The position numbers and the translations under genes were made by a program. From Actinacidiphila acidipaludis (GTDB taxonomy: Bacteria; Actinomycetota; Actinomycetes; Streptomycetales; Streptomycetaceae): a stretch of DNA of 64,000 nt. The notes under the pieces were generated by a model. That model saw only the letters and a program-made list of their open reading frames with translations. It was not told where the DNA came from and ran no database searches. The stretch lies in the NCBI RefSeq assembly GCF_019890725.1, contig NZ_JAINZZ010000002.1, positions 186,001 through 250,000 on the forward strand. The letters are read 5' to 3'. Shown here in pieces: positions 31,200-44,804 of the stretch. Position 1 is the stretch's first letter. The number at the start of each line of letters is the position of its first letter.

Positions 31200-33248
31200 T
31201 CAGCGCACCCAGATGGTGATCGTGGCGCCCTTGGGGGCCTGCCCGCCGCCGCCCGGCGACTCGCTGAACACCGTGTCGCCGAAGAAGATGTCGATCACCC
31301 GCACGTCGAAGCCCGCGTCCTGCAGGATCTGCTTGGCCTCGTCCCGGTGCTTGCCCTTCACGTCCGGCACGTCCACCATCTGCTGGCCCTTGGACACCGT
31401 GATCGTCACGGTGTCGCCGGTGCCCGCCTGTGCGCCGGCGTCGGGGGACTCCACGGCGACGGTGTCCTTGTCGGCCTCGTCCGAGTACACCTTGCCCGGG
31501 GCGAGCACCACCTTCAGGCCCGCCTCCTCCAGCGCCTGCTGGGCGTCGGTCACGGACTGGCCGACGACGTCCGGGACCTCGACGGGCTCGCCGCGCGAGA
31601 CGGTGATCGCCACCGGCGTGCCCGGCGCCCGGTCGGTCGCGCCGGCCGGATCGGTGGAGACGACCTGTCCGTTCGCCACGTCCGAGCTGAAGACGCGGTT
31701 GACGGTCCCGGCGGTGAGACCCGCCTTGGTGATCTCCTGCCGGGCCTGGTCCAGGGAACGGCCCGTCACGTCCGGCACCCGGACCACCTGCGGGCCCTTG
31801 GAGACGGTCAGGGTGACGGTGCCGTTGGACCGGATGCGCTTGCCGGGCCCGGGGTCGGTGGCGATCACGCTGCCGCGCGGCACGTTCAGCGAGAACGCCT
31901 GCTTCACCTTGCTGTCCAGGCCGGCGGCGGAGAGCTTCTTCTGCGCCTGGTCCTGCGGCAGGGCCAGCACGCCCGGCACCTTGGTGAACTGGCCGTCGCT
32001 GATGTACCAGACGCCCGCGCCGACGCCGAGCAGCACGAGCAGCGCCAGCAGGACGGCGAGCGGACCGCGGCGGCCGCGCCGGACCGCCGTGCGGGTGGTG
32101 TGCTCCGGCTCGTCCCGTACGGGGGCGGGCAGGATCAGCCGGCTGGTGCGGTTCAGCGCCGCGTCGTCCGCGCCGGCGGAGCCCGCGCCTCCCGCCGGCC
32201 CCGCCGCCCCGGCGGAGTCCGCCGGACCCGCCGCGTCCGCGACCGGCAGCGGGACGACGCTGGTGCGCTCCTCGGAACCGGCGGCCACGCCCGCGGCCGG
32301 CGGCCGCAGCCGCATCTGCACGGTGCCCTCGTGGTCCAGGCCGTCCGCGGCGAGTGCCGCCGCGGCGCGCGGGTCACCGGGCCGACCGTCGAGCTGGTCG
32401 GCGGTCAGCGCCGCCCGGACCGCGCGGAGCTCGGCGAGCATCTCCACCGCGTCCGCGGGCCGCCGCTCGGGGTCGCGCGCGGAGGCCCGCGCCACCAGGG
32501 CGTCCAGGCCAGGGGCGACGGACGGCACGACCGCCGACGGCGCCGGCACGTCCTCGTTGAGGTGCTGGTAGACCACCTTCATCGGGGTGTCGCCGGTGTA
32601 GGGCTTGCGGCCGGCCAGCATCTCGTACAGCACCAGGCCGCACGCGTAGACGTCGCTGCGCTGGCCCACGGTGCCGTGCCCGATCTGCTCGGGCGCGAGG
32701 TAGGAGACGGTGCCCAGCAGTGCCCCGGTGCTGGCGCTGGTCTGCGTGTCGACCGCCCTGACCAGGCCGAAGTCCGCGACCTTGACCCGGCCGTCGTCCC
32801 CGATGAGGACGTTCTCCGGCTTCATGTCGCGGTGTACGAGACCGGCCCGGTGCGCGGCGCCGAGCGCGGCGAGCACCGGCTCCAGGATGTCGAGTGCCGC
32901 CCGCGGCTGCAGCGCGCCGCGCTCCTTGAGCACGTCCCGCAGCGTGCAGCCGGCCACGTACTCCATCGCCAGGTACACGTACGTGCCGTCCTGGCCCTGG
33001 TCGAAGACGCCGACCACGTTGGGATGGGCGAGCCGGGCGACCGCCTTGGCCTCGCGGATGAACCGCTCCACGAAGCCGGTGTCGGCGGCGAGGGCGGGGT
33101 GCATGACCTTCAGTGCGAGGACACGGTCCAGCCGGGTGTCGACGGCCCGGTAGACCGTCGCCATCCCCCCGACCGCGACCCGGCTCTCGACCCGGTAGCG
33201 CCCGTCGAGCACCTGTCCGACAAGCGGGTCCTGCACGCTGATGTCCAC
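31200..33248 (-). CDS. PASTA-domain Ser/Thr protein kinase (PknB-like)
   Basis: 682 aa on the minus strand from GTG 33248; the frame continues upstream but a -10 (TAGAAT) ends 8 bases before this GTG. The kinase domain spans residues ~14-275: glycine loop VAVGGMATV, catalytic Lys47, HRDMKPEN (Asp141), DFG at 159-161 and APEQ. A disordered Ala/Pro linker is followed by one transmembrane segment (PLAVLLALLVLLGVGAGVWY) and four extracellular PASTA repeats. Known: such kinases sense muropeptides or lipid II and phosphorylate division and wall-synthesis proteins. The dcw cluster is 20 kb away and an Rv2175c-like protein 4 kb away. From memory this corresponds to S. coelicolor pkaF. Confidence 0.93.
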   Translation of the reverse strand: MDISVQDPLVGQVLDGRYRVESRVAVGGMATVYRAVDTRLDRVLALKVMHPALAADTGFVERFIREAKAVARLAHPNVVGVFDQGQDGTYVYLAMEYVAGCTLRDVLKERGALQPRAALDILEPVLAALGAAHRAGLVHRDMKPENVLIGDDGRVKVADFGLVRAVDTQTSASTGALLGTVSYLAPEQIGHGTVGQRSDVYACGLVLYEMLAGRKPYTGDTPMKVVYQHLNEDVPAPSAVVPSVAPGLDALVARASARDPERRPADAVEMLAELRAVRAALTADQLDGRPGDPRAAAALAADGLDHEGTVQMRLRPPAAGVAAGSEERTSVVPLPVADAAGPADSAGAAGPAGGAGSAGADDAALNRTSRLILPAPVRDEPEHTTRTAVRRGRRGPLAVLLALLVLLGVGAGVWYISDGQFTKVPGVLALPQDQAQKKLSAAGLDSKVKQAFSLNVPRGSVIATDPGPGKRIRSNGTVTLTVSKGPQVVRVPDVTGRSLDQARQEITKAGLTAGTVNRVFSSDVANGQVVSTDPAGATDRAPGTPVAITVSRGEPVEVPDVVGQSVTDAQQALEEAGLKVVLAPGKVYSDEADKDTVAVESPDAGAQAGTGDTVTITVSKGQQMVDVPDVKGKHRDEAKQILQDAGFDVRVIDIFFGDTVFSESPGGGGQAPKGATITIWVR

Positions 33249-33256
33249 GACGCCCG

Positions 33257-33262
33257 ATTCTA
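33257..33262 (-). promoter_or_regulatory. -10 element of the kinase gene, leaderless
   Basis: TAGAAT on the minus strand (33262 to 33257), 8 bases before the GTG. This sets the start about 180 codons inside the longest open frame. Confidence 0.5.
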
Positions 33263-33442
33263 CGAGCCCGGCTTGCCCCATCCGGCGGTACGCGCCCGCA
33301 CTGTGCCCCACCCGTGGCGATCCGGAACAATTCCGTGACCTCGGCGCGCCGGGCGCGGGCCCGGCGGCCCTGGCTGCGGTGGTGGATGCGGCAGCGGCGG
33401 TGGCTACGGCGGTGGCTGCGGCGCCGGCAGCAGTGGAGGCCG

Positions 33443-35678
<2,236 letters not shown>

Positions 35679-35688
35679 GGGCTGGCGC

Positions 35689-35785
35689 TCTCCCTTCGCC
35701 GGCATGACCCGGATCAGGTTCGTACGGTCGGCGGCCGGTCAGCCACCCTCTCAGCCCGGTGCGTCCGGGCTCCCGCGTGTGCGGG
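35689..35785 (-). ncRNA. TPP (THI-box) riboswitch controlling thiO-thiS-thiG
   Basis: On the minus strand the two conserved blocks of the thiamine pyrophosphate riboswitch are plain: CTGAGAGGG (near 35753-35745) and ACCTGATCCGGGTCATGCCGGCGAAGGGAG (ending near 35691). A helix flanks them (GAGCCCGG/CCGGGCT). The 3' end merges with the purine-rich ribosome binding site of thiO, so TPP binding probably hides it and blocks translation. A -10-like TAGGGT sits just upstream at about 35797-35792. Confidence 0.93.
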
Positions 35786-35949
35786 GCCCACCCTATCCCC
35801 GCCCGGCCCGTCCGGGTCCTGCCGGGTGGACGCGGCTGGACGCGGGGGCCGGTGCGGGGCGGCGGGCGAACCGGCGAAGAACCGGGGAAGAACCGGGGAA
35901 GACCGCACCGCGCCCGCGAGGGGACACCGGCCCGGCGCGGACGGCGGGC

Positions 35950-35955
35950 TACCGT
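35950..35955 (+). promoter_or_regulatory. -10 element of the flavoprotein reductase gene, leaderless
   Basis: TACCGT at 35950-35955 is 6 bases from the GTG at 35962, in the divergent gap opposite the TPP riboswitch. Confidence 0.4.
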
Positions 35956-35961
35956 GACCTC

Positions 35962-37170
35962 GTGAGAGAGCTGCACGCAGTGATCGTCGGCGCCGGTATG
36001 GCCGGCGTCCAGACCGCCCTGGAACTCCGCCAGCAGGGCTGGCGATCCCCCGTGACGATCATCGGCGCCGAACCGCACGCCCCCTACGACCGGCCACCGT
36101 TGTCCAAGGCCGTCCTCCTCGGCGGCTCGGGCGACGCACTCCTCGACGCCACCTTCGACGTCGACTTCGCCGCGCTCGGCGTCGACCTGCGCCTGGGCGT
36201 GCGCGCCGAGGCGCTGCACGCCGCCGAACGGCGGCTCGCCACCGACGGCGGACCGCTGGACTACGACCGCCTGGTACTGGCCAGCGGCGCCTACGCCGCC
36301 TCCCTGCCCGGCACGGAGGGCATGCCCGGGGTGTACCCGCTGCGCACTCTGGACGACGCCGCGGCGCTGCGGCCGGTGCTGGAGGCCCGGCGCCGCGTCG
36401 TAGTGGTCGGCGCCGGCTGGATCGGCGCGGAGTTCGCCACCGCCGCCCGCCAGGCCGGCTGCGAGGTCACCGTGGTGGAGGCCGCGGAGCGGCCGCTGGC
36501 CGGAGTGCTGCCCGCGTCCGTCACCGCGCCGATGCGCGGCTGGTACGAGGAGGCCGGGGTCGGCCTGCGCACCGGGACGCCCGTCGCCTCCCTCGAACCG
36601 GGCGCGGTGCTGCTCGCGGACGGCACCCGGCTGCCCGCGGACGCCGTGATCGTCGGGATCGGCGCCCGCCCGGCCACGGACTGGCTGGCCGGCTCAGACG
36701 TCGTCCTCGACGCGCAGGGCGCCGTGCGGGCCGACGACCGGCTGCGCACCACCGCGCCCGACGTCTTCGCGGTCGGGGACTGCGCGTCGTTCCCGTCGGC
36801 CCGCTACGGCACCCGGATGCTCATCCACCACTGGGACAACGCCGTGCAGGGACCCCGGACCGCCGCGGCCAACCTGCTCGGCGGCGACCTGCGCTACGAC
36901 CCGGTGCCGTACTTCTGGTCCGAGCAGTTCGGGCGGTTCGTGCAGTACGCCGGGCACCACGCGGCCGGCGACACGCTGCTGGAACGCGGTGACCCGGCCG
37001 ATCCGTCGTGGTCGGTGCTGTGGCTGCGGGAGGGCACGCTGGTGGCGGTCCTCGCGGTGAGCCGCCCCCGCGACATGGCGCAGGCCCGCAAGCTCATCGC
37101 CCGGTCCGCCGTGCTGGACCCGGCGGTGGCCGCGGACCCCGCGGTTCCGCTGAAGGCCGCCGTCCGCTGA
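35962..37170 (+). CDS. NAD(P)/FAD-dependent oxidoreductase, ferredoxin-reductase type
   Basis: 402 aa from GTG 35962. Two dinucleotide-binding folds are present: FAD site AVIVGAGMAGVQTALELRQQG at the start, with the YDRPPLSKAVLLGG block of the ferredoxin/rubredoxin reductase family, and NAD(P) site VVVVGAGWIGAEFATAARQAG near residue 145. The second FAD motif is VFAVGDCASFPSARYG, followed by the WDNAVQGPRTAAANLLGG and PYFWSEQFGRFVQYAG region typical of rhodocoxin/putidaredoxin-reductase-like enzymes. It probably passes electrons from NAD(P)H to a small ferredoxin, perhaps for a cytochrome P450. It lies between thiO and thiE but has its own promoter. Confidence 0.88.
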   Translation: MRELHAVIVGAGMAGVQTALELRQQGWRSPVTIIGAEPHAPYDRPPLSKAVLLGGSGDALLDATFDVDFAALGVDLRLGVRAEALHAAERRLATDGGPLDYDRLVLASGAYAASLPGTEGMPGVYPLRTLDDAAALRPVLEARRRVVVVGAGWIGAEFATAARQAGCEVTVVEAAERPLAGVLPASVTAPMRGWYEEAGVGLRTGTPVASLEPGAVLLADGTRLPADAVIVGIGARPATDWLAGSDVVLDAQGAVRADDRLRTTAPDVFAVGDCASFPSARYGTRMLIHHWDNAVQGPRTAAANLLGGDLRYDPVPYFWSEQFGRFVQYAGHHAAGDTLLERGDPADPSWSVLWLREGTLVAVLAVSRPRDMAQARKLIARSAVLDPAVAADPAVPLKAAVR

Positions 37171-37203
37171 CGCACGCGCGGCCCAGCCCCCCGGCGCCCC
37201 CCG

Positions 37204-37244
37204 ACGACCGCCGACGACCCCGCCGCCCCCCGGACGGCGGTCGT
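37204..37244 (+). terminator. Possible hairpin after the reductase gene
   Basis: ACGACCGCCG (37204-37213) pairs with CGGCGGTCGT (37235-37244) around a GC-rich loop; no T-tract. It lies between the reductase and the Rv2175c-like gene. Confidence 0.35.
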
Positions 37245-37293
37245 TCGGCGGTGTGCCGCAGCGCTTGTCGGCGCCAGGTGGCAGGCTTGCCCT

Positions 37294-37668
37294 GTGACTG
37301 TTTACTCGTCGGTTGACGCACACATCGACGCACTGGTCCCCTCCTGGCTCACTCTGCCGGAGGTCGCCGAGCGTCTCGGTCTCGAAGTGACCCGGATCCG
37401 GCCGCTGATCAAGGAAGGGCAGCTCATCGCCGTCCGCCGCGGTGAGAACAAGGCCCTGATGGTCCCCAGCGACTTCATCGGTGACGGGAAGATCGTCAAG
37501 GGTCTCAGCGGCACCCTGACCGTTCTGAAGGACGACGGCTTCACGGACGATGAGGCCCTGGAGTGGCTCTTCACCGCCGACCCGACCCTGCCCGGCACCC
37601 CGGTCCAGGCGCTGCGCGAGAATCGCGGGACCGAGGTGAAGCGCCGCGCGCAGGCGCTCGCCGTGTAG
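37294..37668 (+). CDS. Rv2175c-like DNA-binding protein
   Basis: 124 aa from GTG 37294, with no Shine-Dalgarno sequence. Residues ~18-60 form a winged helix-turn-helix with the pattern [26 protein letters not shown], followed by a Rv2175c-type C-terminal helical region ending [24 protein letters not shown]. Known: Rv2175c of Mycobacterium tuberculosis is a small DNA-binding protein whose binding is abolished by phosphorylation by the adjacent kinase PknL. Here a PASTA kinase lies 4 kb away, so it is a plausible substrate (inference). An N-terminal Thr/Ser-containing segment (MTVYSSVD) could hold the phospho-acceptor. The target operator is unknown. Confidence 0.8.
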   Translation: MTVYSSVDAHIDALVPSWLTLPEVAERLGLEVTRIRPLIKEGQLIAVRRGENKALMVPSDFIGDGKIVKGLSGTLTVLKDDGFTDDEALEWLFTADPTLPGTPVQALRENRGTEVKRRAQALAV

Positions 37669-37690
37669 TCCGACCCCTGGGGGGAGCCCG

Positions 37691-38341
37691 ATGAGCGCCA
37701 CGGCACGCGAGCAGCTCGCCGACGCCCGGCTGTACCTGTGCACCGACGCCCGTGCCGAGCGGGGTGATCTCGCGGACTTCGCGGACGCGGTGCTCGGGGC
37801 CGGGGTGGACGTCATCCAGCTCCGCCAGAAGGGCATCGAGGCCCGGGAGGAGCTCGCCGCGCTCGCGGTGCTGGCGGCCGCCTGCCGCCGGCACGGCCGG
37901 CTCCTCGCGGTCAACGACCGGGCCGACGTGGCGCACGCGGCCGGCGCGGACGTCCTGCACCTGGGGCAGGGCGACCTCCCGGTCCCGGCCGCGCGCGCCC
38001 TGCTCGGCGACGAGGTCGTCATCGGGCGGTCCTGCCACGCGGAGCCCGAGGTCGACGCCGCCTCCGTCGAGCCGGGCGCGGACTACTTCTGCACCGGGCC
38101 GGTCTGGCCCACCCCCACCAAGCCCGGCCGCCCGGCCCCCGGCCCGGACCTGGTCCGCTACGCGGCGGGCCTGGGCGTCACCCGCCCCTGGTTCGCGATC
38201 GGCGGCATCGACCAGGACAACGTCGGGCAGGTCCTGGAGGCCGGTGCCCGGCGGATCGTCGTGGTCCGCGCCATCACGGAGGCGGCCGACCCGGCCGCCG
38301 CCACCGCCGCGCTCGCCGCGGCCGTCCGTTCGGCCGTCTGA
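37691..38341 (+). CDS. thiE: Thiamine-phosphate synthase
   Basis: 216 aa from ATG 37691 with GGGGGAG 6 bases upstream, 22 bases after the Rv2175c-like stop. TIM-barrel motifs: [29 protein letters not shown] (pyrophosphate binding), [57 protein letters not shown] and [29 protein letters not shown]. It joins HMP-PP and thiazole phosphate to thiamine phosphate. Unlike the thiO-thiS-thiG operon on the other strand it has no riboswitch of its own and may be read with the preceding DNA-binding protein gene. Confidence 0.93.
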   Translation: MSATAREQLADARLYLCTDARAERGDLADFADAVLGAGVDVIQLRQKGIEAREELAALAVLAAACRRHGRLLAVNDRADVAHAAGADVLHLGQGDLPVPAARALLGDEVVIGRSCHAEPEVDAASVEPGADYFCTGPVWPTPTKPGRPAPGPDLVRYAAGLGVTRPWFAIGGIDQDNVGQVLEAGARRIVVVRAITEAADPAAATAALAAAVRSAV

Positions 38342-38436
38342 GGCCCGGCGGCGCCGTGTCCGGGCCGGCCGTCCGGCCCGGGCCGCGTCCGTGCCGCGTC
38401 CGGGCCGGCCGCTGCGGCGGGCGGAAACCCCAGGAT

Positions 38437-38451
38437 GTCCACCAGGTGGAC
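38437..38451. promoter_or_regulatory. Small perfect palindrome upstream of metF
   Basis: GTCCACC-A-GGTGGAC (38437-38451) is a 7-bp inverted repeat with a 1-base centre, about 60 bases before the metF -10. It could be an operator; no match to a known regulator is claimed. Confidence 0.3.
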
Positions 38452-38510
38452 GGGAATCGGACGTCGGGGGCATATCGCCTCTCCGGTTACGCACGGTCGC
38501 CGACCGAGGT

Positions 38511-38516
38511 TAGCCT
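38511..38516 (+). promoter_or_regulatory. -10 element of metF, leaderless
   Basis: TAGCCT at 38511-38516 ends 6 bases before the ATG at 38523; no ribosome binding site is present. Confidence 0.45.
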
Positions 38517-38522
38517 GCATAC

Positions 38523-39443
38523 ATGGCACTGGGGACTTCATCCACTCGCACCGACCGGGCGGTCACGATTCGTGAGCTGCTCGCCGGTGGCGGGCGCTCG
38601 TACTCGTTCGAGTTCGCCGCGCCCAAGACCGAGAAGGGCGAACGGACCCTGTGGAACGCCATCCGCAGGATCGAGGCGGTGCAGCCGACGTTCGTGTCCG
38701 TCACGTACGGTGCCGGCGGATCGTCCCGCGAGGGCACCGTCCGGGCCACCGACCGGATCGTCTCCGACACCACCCTGACCCCGTGCGCGCACCTGACCGC
38801 CGTCAACCACTCGGTGGCCGAGCTGCGCAACATCATCGGCCAGTACGCCGACGCCGGGATCCGCAACATGCTGGCCGTGCGCGGCGACCCGCCGGGCGAC
38901 CCGATGGGGGAGTGGGTCCCGCACCCGCAGGGACTGACGTACGCGGCCGAACTGGTCCGGCTGATCAAGGAATCGGGCGACTTCTGCGTGGGCGTCGCGG
39001 CGTTCACCGAGATGCACCCGCGCTCGGCGGACGCGGAGACCGACACCCGGCACTTCATCGACAAGTGCCGGGCGGGCGCGGACTTCGCGATCACCCAGAT
39101 GTTCTTCGACGCCGACGCCTACCTGCGGCTGCGGGACCGGGTGGACGCGGCGGGCTGCACCGTCCCGATCATCCCCGAGGTCATGCCGGTGACCAACGTC
39201 CGGCAGATCGAGCGGTTCTCCCAGCTCGGCAACGCGCCGTTCCCGCCCGAGCTGGCCGCCCGCATCCTCGCGGTGAAGGACGACCCGGCCGCGGTGCGCG
39301 CCATCGGCATCGAGTTCACCACCGAGATGTGCGGGCGTCTGATGGCCGAGGACATTCCCGGGCTGCACTTCATTACTCTTAACCACTCCACCGCTTCGCT
39401 GGAGATCTACGAGAACCTCGGACTTCACCAGCGGGCGGCGTGA
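38523..39443 (+). CDS. metF: 5,10-methylenetetrahydrofolate reductase
   Basis: 306 aa from ATG 38523. FAD-dependent TIM barrel with the family motifs [20 protein letters not shown] (catalytic Glu), [82 protein letters not shown] and [19 protein letters not shown]. It reduces methylene-THF to methyl-THF for methionine synthesis. No cobalamin or SAM riboswitch was seen upstream; a short palindrome may be an operator. Last gene before the more variable stretch. Confidence 0.94.
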   Translation: MALGTSSTRTDRAVTIRELLAGGGRSYSFEFAAPKTEKGERTLWNAIRRIEAVQPTFVSVTYGAGGSSREGTVRATDRIVSDTTLTPCAHLTAVNHSVAELRNIIGQYADAGIRNMLAVRGDPPGDPMGEWVPHPQGLTYAAELVRLIKESGDFCVGVAAFTEMHPRSADAETDTRHFIDKCRAGADFAITQMFFDADAYLRLRDRVDAAGCTVPIIPEVMPVTNVRQIERFSQLGNAPFPPELAARILAVKDDPAAVRAIGIEFTTEMCGRLMAEDIPGLHFITLNHSTASLEIYENLGLHQRAA

Positions 39444-39470
39444 CACCCTAGGTTCGGAGGTGGGCAGCGC

Positions 39471-40424
39471 ATGGGCTACTCGGTGCTCTACGTCGCGTTC
39501 GGCATCGTCGCGCTGTGGCTGCTCGGCGAGGTGCTGCTGCAGTACAAGGCGCGGCTGCGCTGGCGGGTGCTCGCCTTCGCGGGCTTCCTCTGCGTCGTCG
39601 TCGGCGTGTACGGGCGCCAGGTGCCCGTCATCCTGCTGGGGGCGATCGCCTTTGGCACCGGTCAGGCGTTCGTCACCCTGTCCTACAAGCGCGGCTTCTC
39701 CACGGGATGGGCGCTGGGCGGCCGTCCCGGCTCCAGCCGCCGCCGCAGGGGCACCGCGCCCCGCGCGGAGCCGGTCCTGGAGGTCACCCCGGTCGAGGCG
39801 GGCCACGACGCGGACGACCCCGCCGCTCCGGCCGCGCAGGACGTGCTGACCGGCGAGCAGGACCGCACCGAGATCTACCAGCCGGTCCCGATGCACGAGG
39901 ACAGCGGCGAGTACCCGCTGTACGACGGCCGCTCCACCTACACCCCTGACCCGTACACCAGCGGTGGCTACGAGGGCTACGGAGCCCAGGGCTACGAGGG
40001 CTGGGGCGGCACGGAACCGCAGCCGGCCGCGGCCGCCGCCTCCTACGACTCCGGCGGCTACCAGGGCGGTTACGGCGGCTACGACACATCCGGCGGCTGG
40101 GGCGCCGAGCAGGCGTATGGCTACGGCCAGGACGGCTACCAGCAGCCGGCGGCGGCCTCCTACGACCCGAACTACGGCGGCGGTTACCAGGGCGGCGGGT
40201 TCGGCGAGCAGGCCACCGGGGAGTGGACCCCGCAACCGCACCCGCAGCACCCCGAGGGGCCGTACGCCGGGCAGCAGGCGCCCGCGGACCCGTACGGGGC
40301 ATACGGCTACGAGCCCCAGCAGACGTCGCAGCCGTACATCCCGCAGCAGCCGCACCAGTCGCCGTACGAGCAGCCGGCGCCGCATCAGCAGTCCTACGAC
40401 CCGTACGACCCCTACCGCTACTGA
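39471..40424 (+). CDS. Membrane protein with long Tyr/Gly/Gln/Pro-rich C-terminal tail
   Basis: 317 aa from ATG 39471 (CGGAGG about 10 bases upstream). Residues 1-70 hold three hydrophobic helices (YSVLYVAFGIVALWLLGEVLL; VLAFAGFLCVVVGVY; VPVILLGAIAFGTGQAFVTL), followed by a basic loop SRRRRG. From about residue 140 to the end the protein is low-complexity: repeated GGYEGYG, GGYQGGYGGYD, YGYGQDGYQ and closing DPYDPYRY blocks, with acidic residues mixed in. Such tails are disordered and prion-like in composition. The membrane part was not assigned to a named family. From memory a homologue follows metF in other streptomycetes. Confidence 0.75.
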   Translation: MGYSVLYVAFGIVALWLLGEVLLQYKARLRWRVLAFAGFLCVVVGVYGRQVPVILLGAIAFGTGQAFVTLSYKRGFSTGWALGGRPGSSRRRRGTAPRAEPVLEVTPVEAGHDADDPAAPAAQDVLTGEQDRTEIYQPVPMHEDSGEYPLYDGRSTYTPDPYTSGGYEGYGAQGYEGWGGTEPQPAAAAASYDSGGYQGGYGGYDTSGGWGAEQAYGYGQDGYQQPAAASYDPNYGGGYQGGGFGEQATGEWTPQPHPQHPEGPYAGQQAPADPYGAYGYEPQQTSQPYIPQQPHQSPYEQPAPHQQSYDPYDPYRY

Positions 40425-40469
40425 CCCGCACGCGGCGGGCGCGGGCCGCCGGAGGCCGCGGCCTGCGGC

Positions 40470-42806
<2,337 letters not shown>

Positions 42807-43014
42807 TCACGCTAGGACGCGGAAGACGGGCGCAGCAGGGCCCAACGGGCTTTTCCGCCCGATGGGTTGAAACGCCCCCGCCCGGCGGTTAACGATCTTG
42901 GAAGTGGGCCAGTCCTGCGGACAGCGGGGTCGGTCCTCGCGCGCGGGGGAGGGCTGCGCCGCCGTCCGGACCGAGGCGGACCGGGCCGGACCAGGCCGGG
43001 CCGGGCGCGGTGGC

Positions 43015-44583
43015 TCAGCGGCTGCCGCCAGGACCACCCGCGACGAGGTCCGCGACGATCGCCCCCGACATACCCGCGTGCGGCAGACCGCCGCCCGGGT
43101 GCGCCCAGCCGCCGACCCGGTACAGGCCGGGGACCGCCGAGCGGTTCGCCGGCCGCAGCAGGGCGCCGCCGGCGCCGGCCAGCGCGGGGGCCGGGACCGA
43201 GCCGCCGGGCGCGCCGGTCTGGCTCGCGGTGTCCGCCGGTGTGCGCACCACCCGCCACAACTCCCGCTCCCGCAGGCCGGGTACGGCCGCCTCCGCGGCC
43301 TCGGCCATGCGCGCCGCGACGGCGCCCGCCAGGCCGGGGGATGACCAGTCGAGGCCGGTCCCGGTTCCGGTGGCTGTGCCCGTGCCGCCGGCCGATCCGG
43401 TGCCGTCCGCGGTGTGGCACGGCACCGTCGCGACGAGCGTCACCGCCTCGTGGCCGTCGTCCGGCCGGGTCGCCGGGTCGTCGGGACGCAGCACGGTCAC
43501 GGTGAGGCCGCCTGCCGGGGGAAGGGCGTCGCCCCGGCGCTCCCCGAACACCCACGCGTACTCCGCCGCCCGCTCGGCCGGGTGGACCACCGTGCGGTGT
43601 GCGGTGCCCTCCGGCCGCGGGCCGCGCAGCGCCAGGTGGACGACGCAGCGGCCGGGCTCGCCCGCCGGCCCGGGGAACGGTGCGCCCGGGCCCTCCGGCG
43701 GCAGCACGCCGTCGCGGTACAGCGCGGGCAGCGGGGCGCCGGCGACGACCACGTCGGCCGGCGTGCGGCTTCCGCCGGCGAGTTCGAGCCCGGCGGCCCG
43801 GCCGTCCTCCACCAGCAGACCGGTCACCGCGGTCCCGAAGCGGAACTCCACGCGCCGCTCCAGGCAGCGCTCGTACAGGGCGTCCGCGAGCGCCCGCATC
43901 CCGCCGCGCGGATACCAGACGCCGAACGTCTGCTCCACATAGGCCAGGACGCTCGCCGACGCGGGCGCGTGGCGCGGGTCCAGCCCGTACGCCAGCGCCC
44001 AGCTCTCCAGCAGCGCTCCCAGGCCCCCGCCGCCGAGTTCGCGGGCGGCCACCCCGGCGAGACCGGACGTCCCGGCGCGCCGGAACAGCCCGCGCCGGAC
44101 GGCGGCCGGGTACGGATCGGCGGCCTGCGCCGCCGGGTCGTGCAGGACGTCCTCCAGCAGCGGCCTGCGGGTGGCCTCCCACACCTCGCGCGCCCTGACC
44201 ATGACCTGGCTCCAGCGCTCGCCGCTGCCCGGGCCGAAGGCGGCGTCCAGCGCCTCGACCACGCCCGAGCGCGAGGCGTTCGGCAGCGCCACGGCGGTGC
44301 CGTCGGCCAGCAGGTGGCGGACGGCCGGATCCACCTGGACCAGGTCGACGACGTCCTCCAGCGCGGCCTTCCCGGTCTTCACGAACAGGTCCCGCTGGAC
44401 CGCGGGCAGCAGCAGCACACCCGGGCCGGTGTCGAAGCGGAAGCCGTCCCGGGACAGCAGCCCGAGACCGCCGCCGTGCGTCTCCGCCCGCTCGTGCACC
44501 ACGACCGTGTGGCCGCCGGTCGCGAGCCGGGCAGCCGTCGCCATCGACGCCATGCCCGCGCCGATCACCGCAATCCGTGCCAT
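43015..44583 (-). CDS. Phytoene desaturase-like NAD(P)/FAD-dependent oxidoreductase
   Basis: 522 aa on the minus strand from ATG 44583; TACAGT ends 7 bases upstream, so it is leaderless. CrtI-like architecture: N-terminal Rossmann loop RIAVIGAGMASMATAARLATGGHTVVVHE, then GFRFDTGPGVLLLPAV and FGVWYPRGGMRALADALYERC, and the C-terminal FAD signature VPGLYRVGGWAHPGGGLPHAGMSGAIVADLV. The glycine loop reads GAGMAS rather than GxGxxG, and the usual PGGK after the ribose-binding acid is HGGG, so it is a divergent member. No phytoene synthase or other crt gene adjoins. Substrate unknown; a carotenoid or polyprenoid is only a family-based guess. Confidence 0.8.
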   Translation of the reverse strand: MARIAVIGAGMASMATAARLATGGHTVVVHERAETHGGGLGLLSRDGFRFDTGPGVLLLPAVQRDLFVKTGKAALEDVVDLVQVDPAVRHLLADGTAVALPNASRSGVVEALDAAFGPGSGERWSQVMVRAREVWEATRRPLLEDVLHDPAAQAADPYPAAVRRGLFRRAGTSGLAGVAARELGGGGLGALLESWALAYGLDPRHAPASASVLAYVEQTFGVWYPRGGMRALADALYERCLERRVEFRFGTAVTGLLVEDGRAAGLELAGGSRTPADVVVAGAPLPALYRDGVLPPEGPGAPFPGPAGEPGRCVVHLALRGPRPEGTAHRTVVHPAERAAEYAWVFGERRGDALPPAGGLTVTVLRPDDPATRPDDGHEAVTLVATVPCHTADGTGSAGGTGTATGTGTGLDWSSPGLAGAVAARMAEAAEAAVPGLRERELWRVVRTPADTASQTGAPGGSVPAPALAGAGGALLRPANRSAVPGLYRVGGWAHPGGGLPHAGMSGAIVADLVAGGPGGSR

Positions 44584-44788
44584 GACCAGGACTGTAGCGG
44601 CGGCCCGGCGGCCGGGTGGGCGCAGGGGCCCGCGTCCCGCCGTGGGCCCGTCCCCAGTCGCGTGCACAGCCCCGTTCGCAGTCCGGTTCCCAGCCGTTCG
44701 CGGTCCCGCCCGCAGTCGCATCCGGCGCCGCGTCCCCGCGCATCTCCGCCGCCGCACCCGCGGACGCCTGGGGGAAAGCGCGTGGGCC

Positions 44789-44804
44789 TGAGTATCCGTA
44801 CCTA
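44789..44804. promoter_or_regulatory. MacR-like operator candidate
   Basis: TGAGTATCCGTACCTA at 44789-44804 compares with the MacR palindrome TGAGTAC-NN-GTACTCA at 11 of 14 defined positions. TGAGTAGCCGCACG repeats the left half 26 bases further on. It is about 200 bases upstream of the CrtI-like gene. Confidence 0.35.

Noticed and set aside
38342-38522. SAM or cobalamin riboswitch upstream of metF
   Set aside because: No conserved core of either class was seen, and the -10 element places the transcription start at the ATG.
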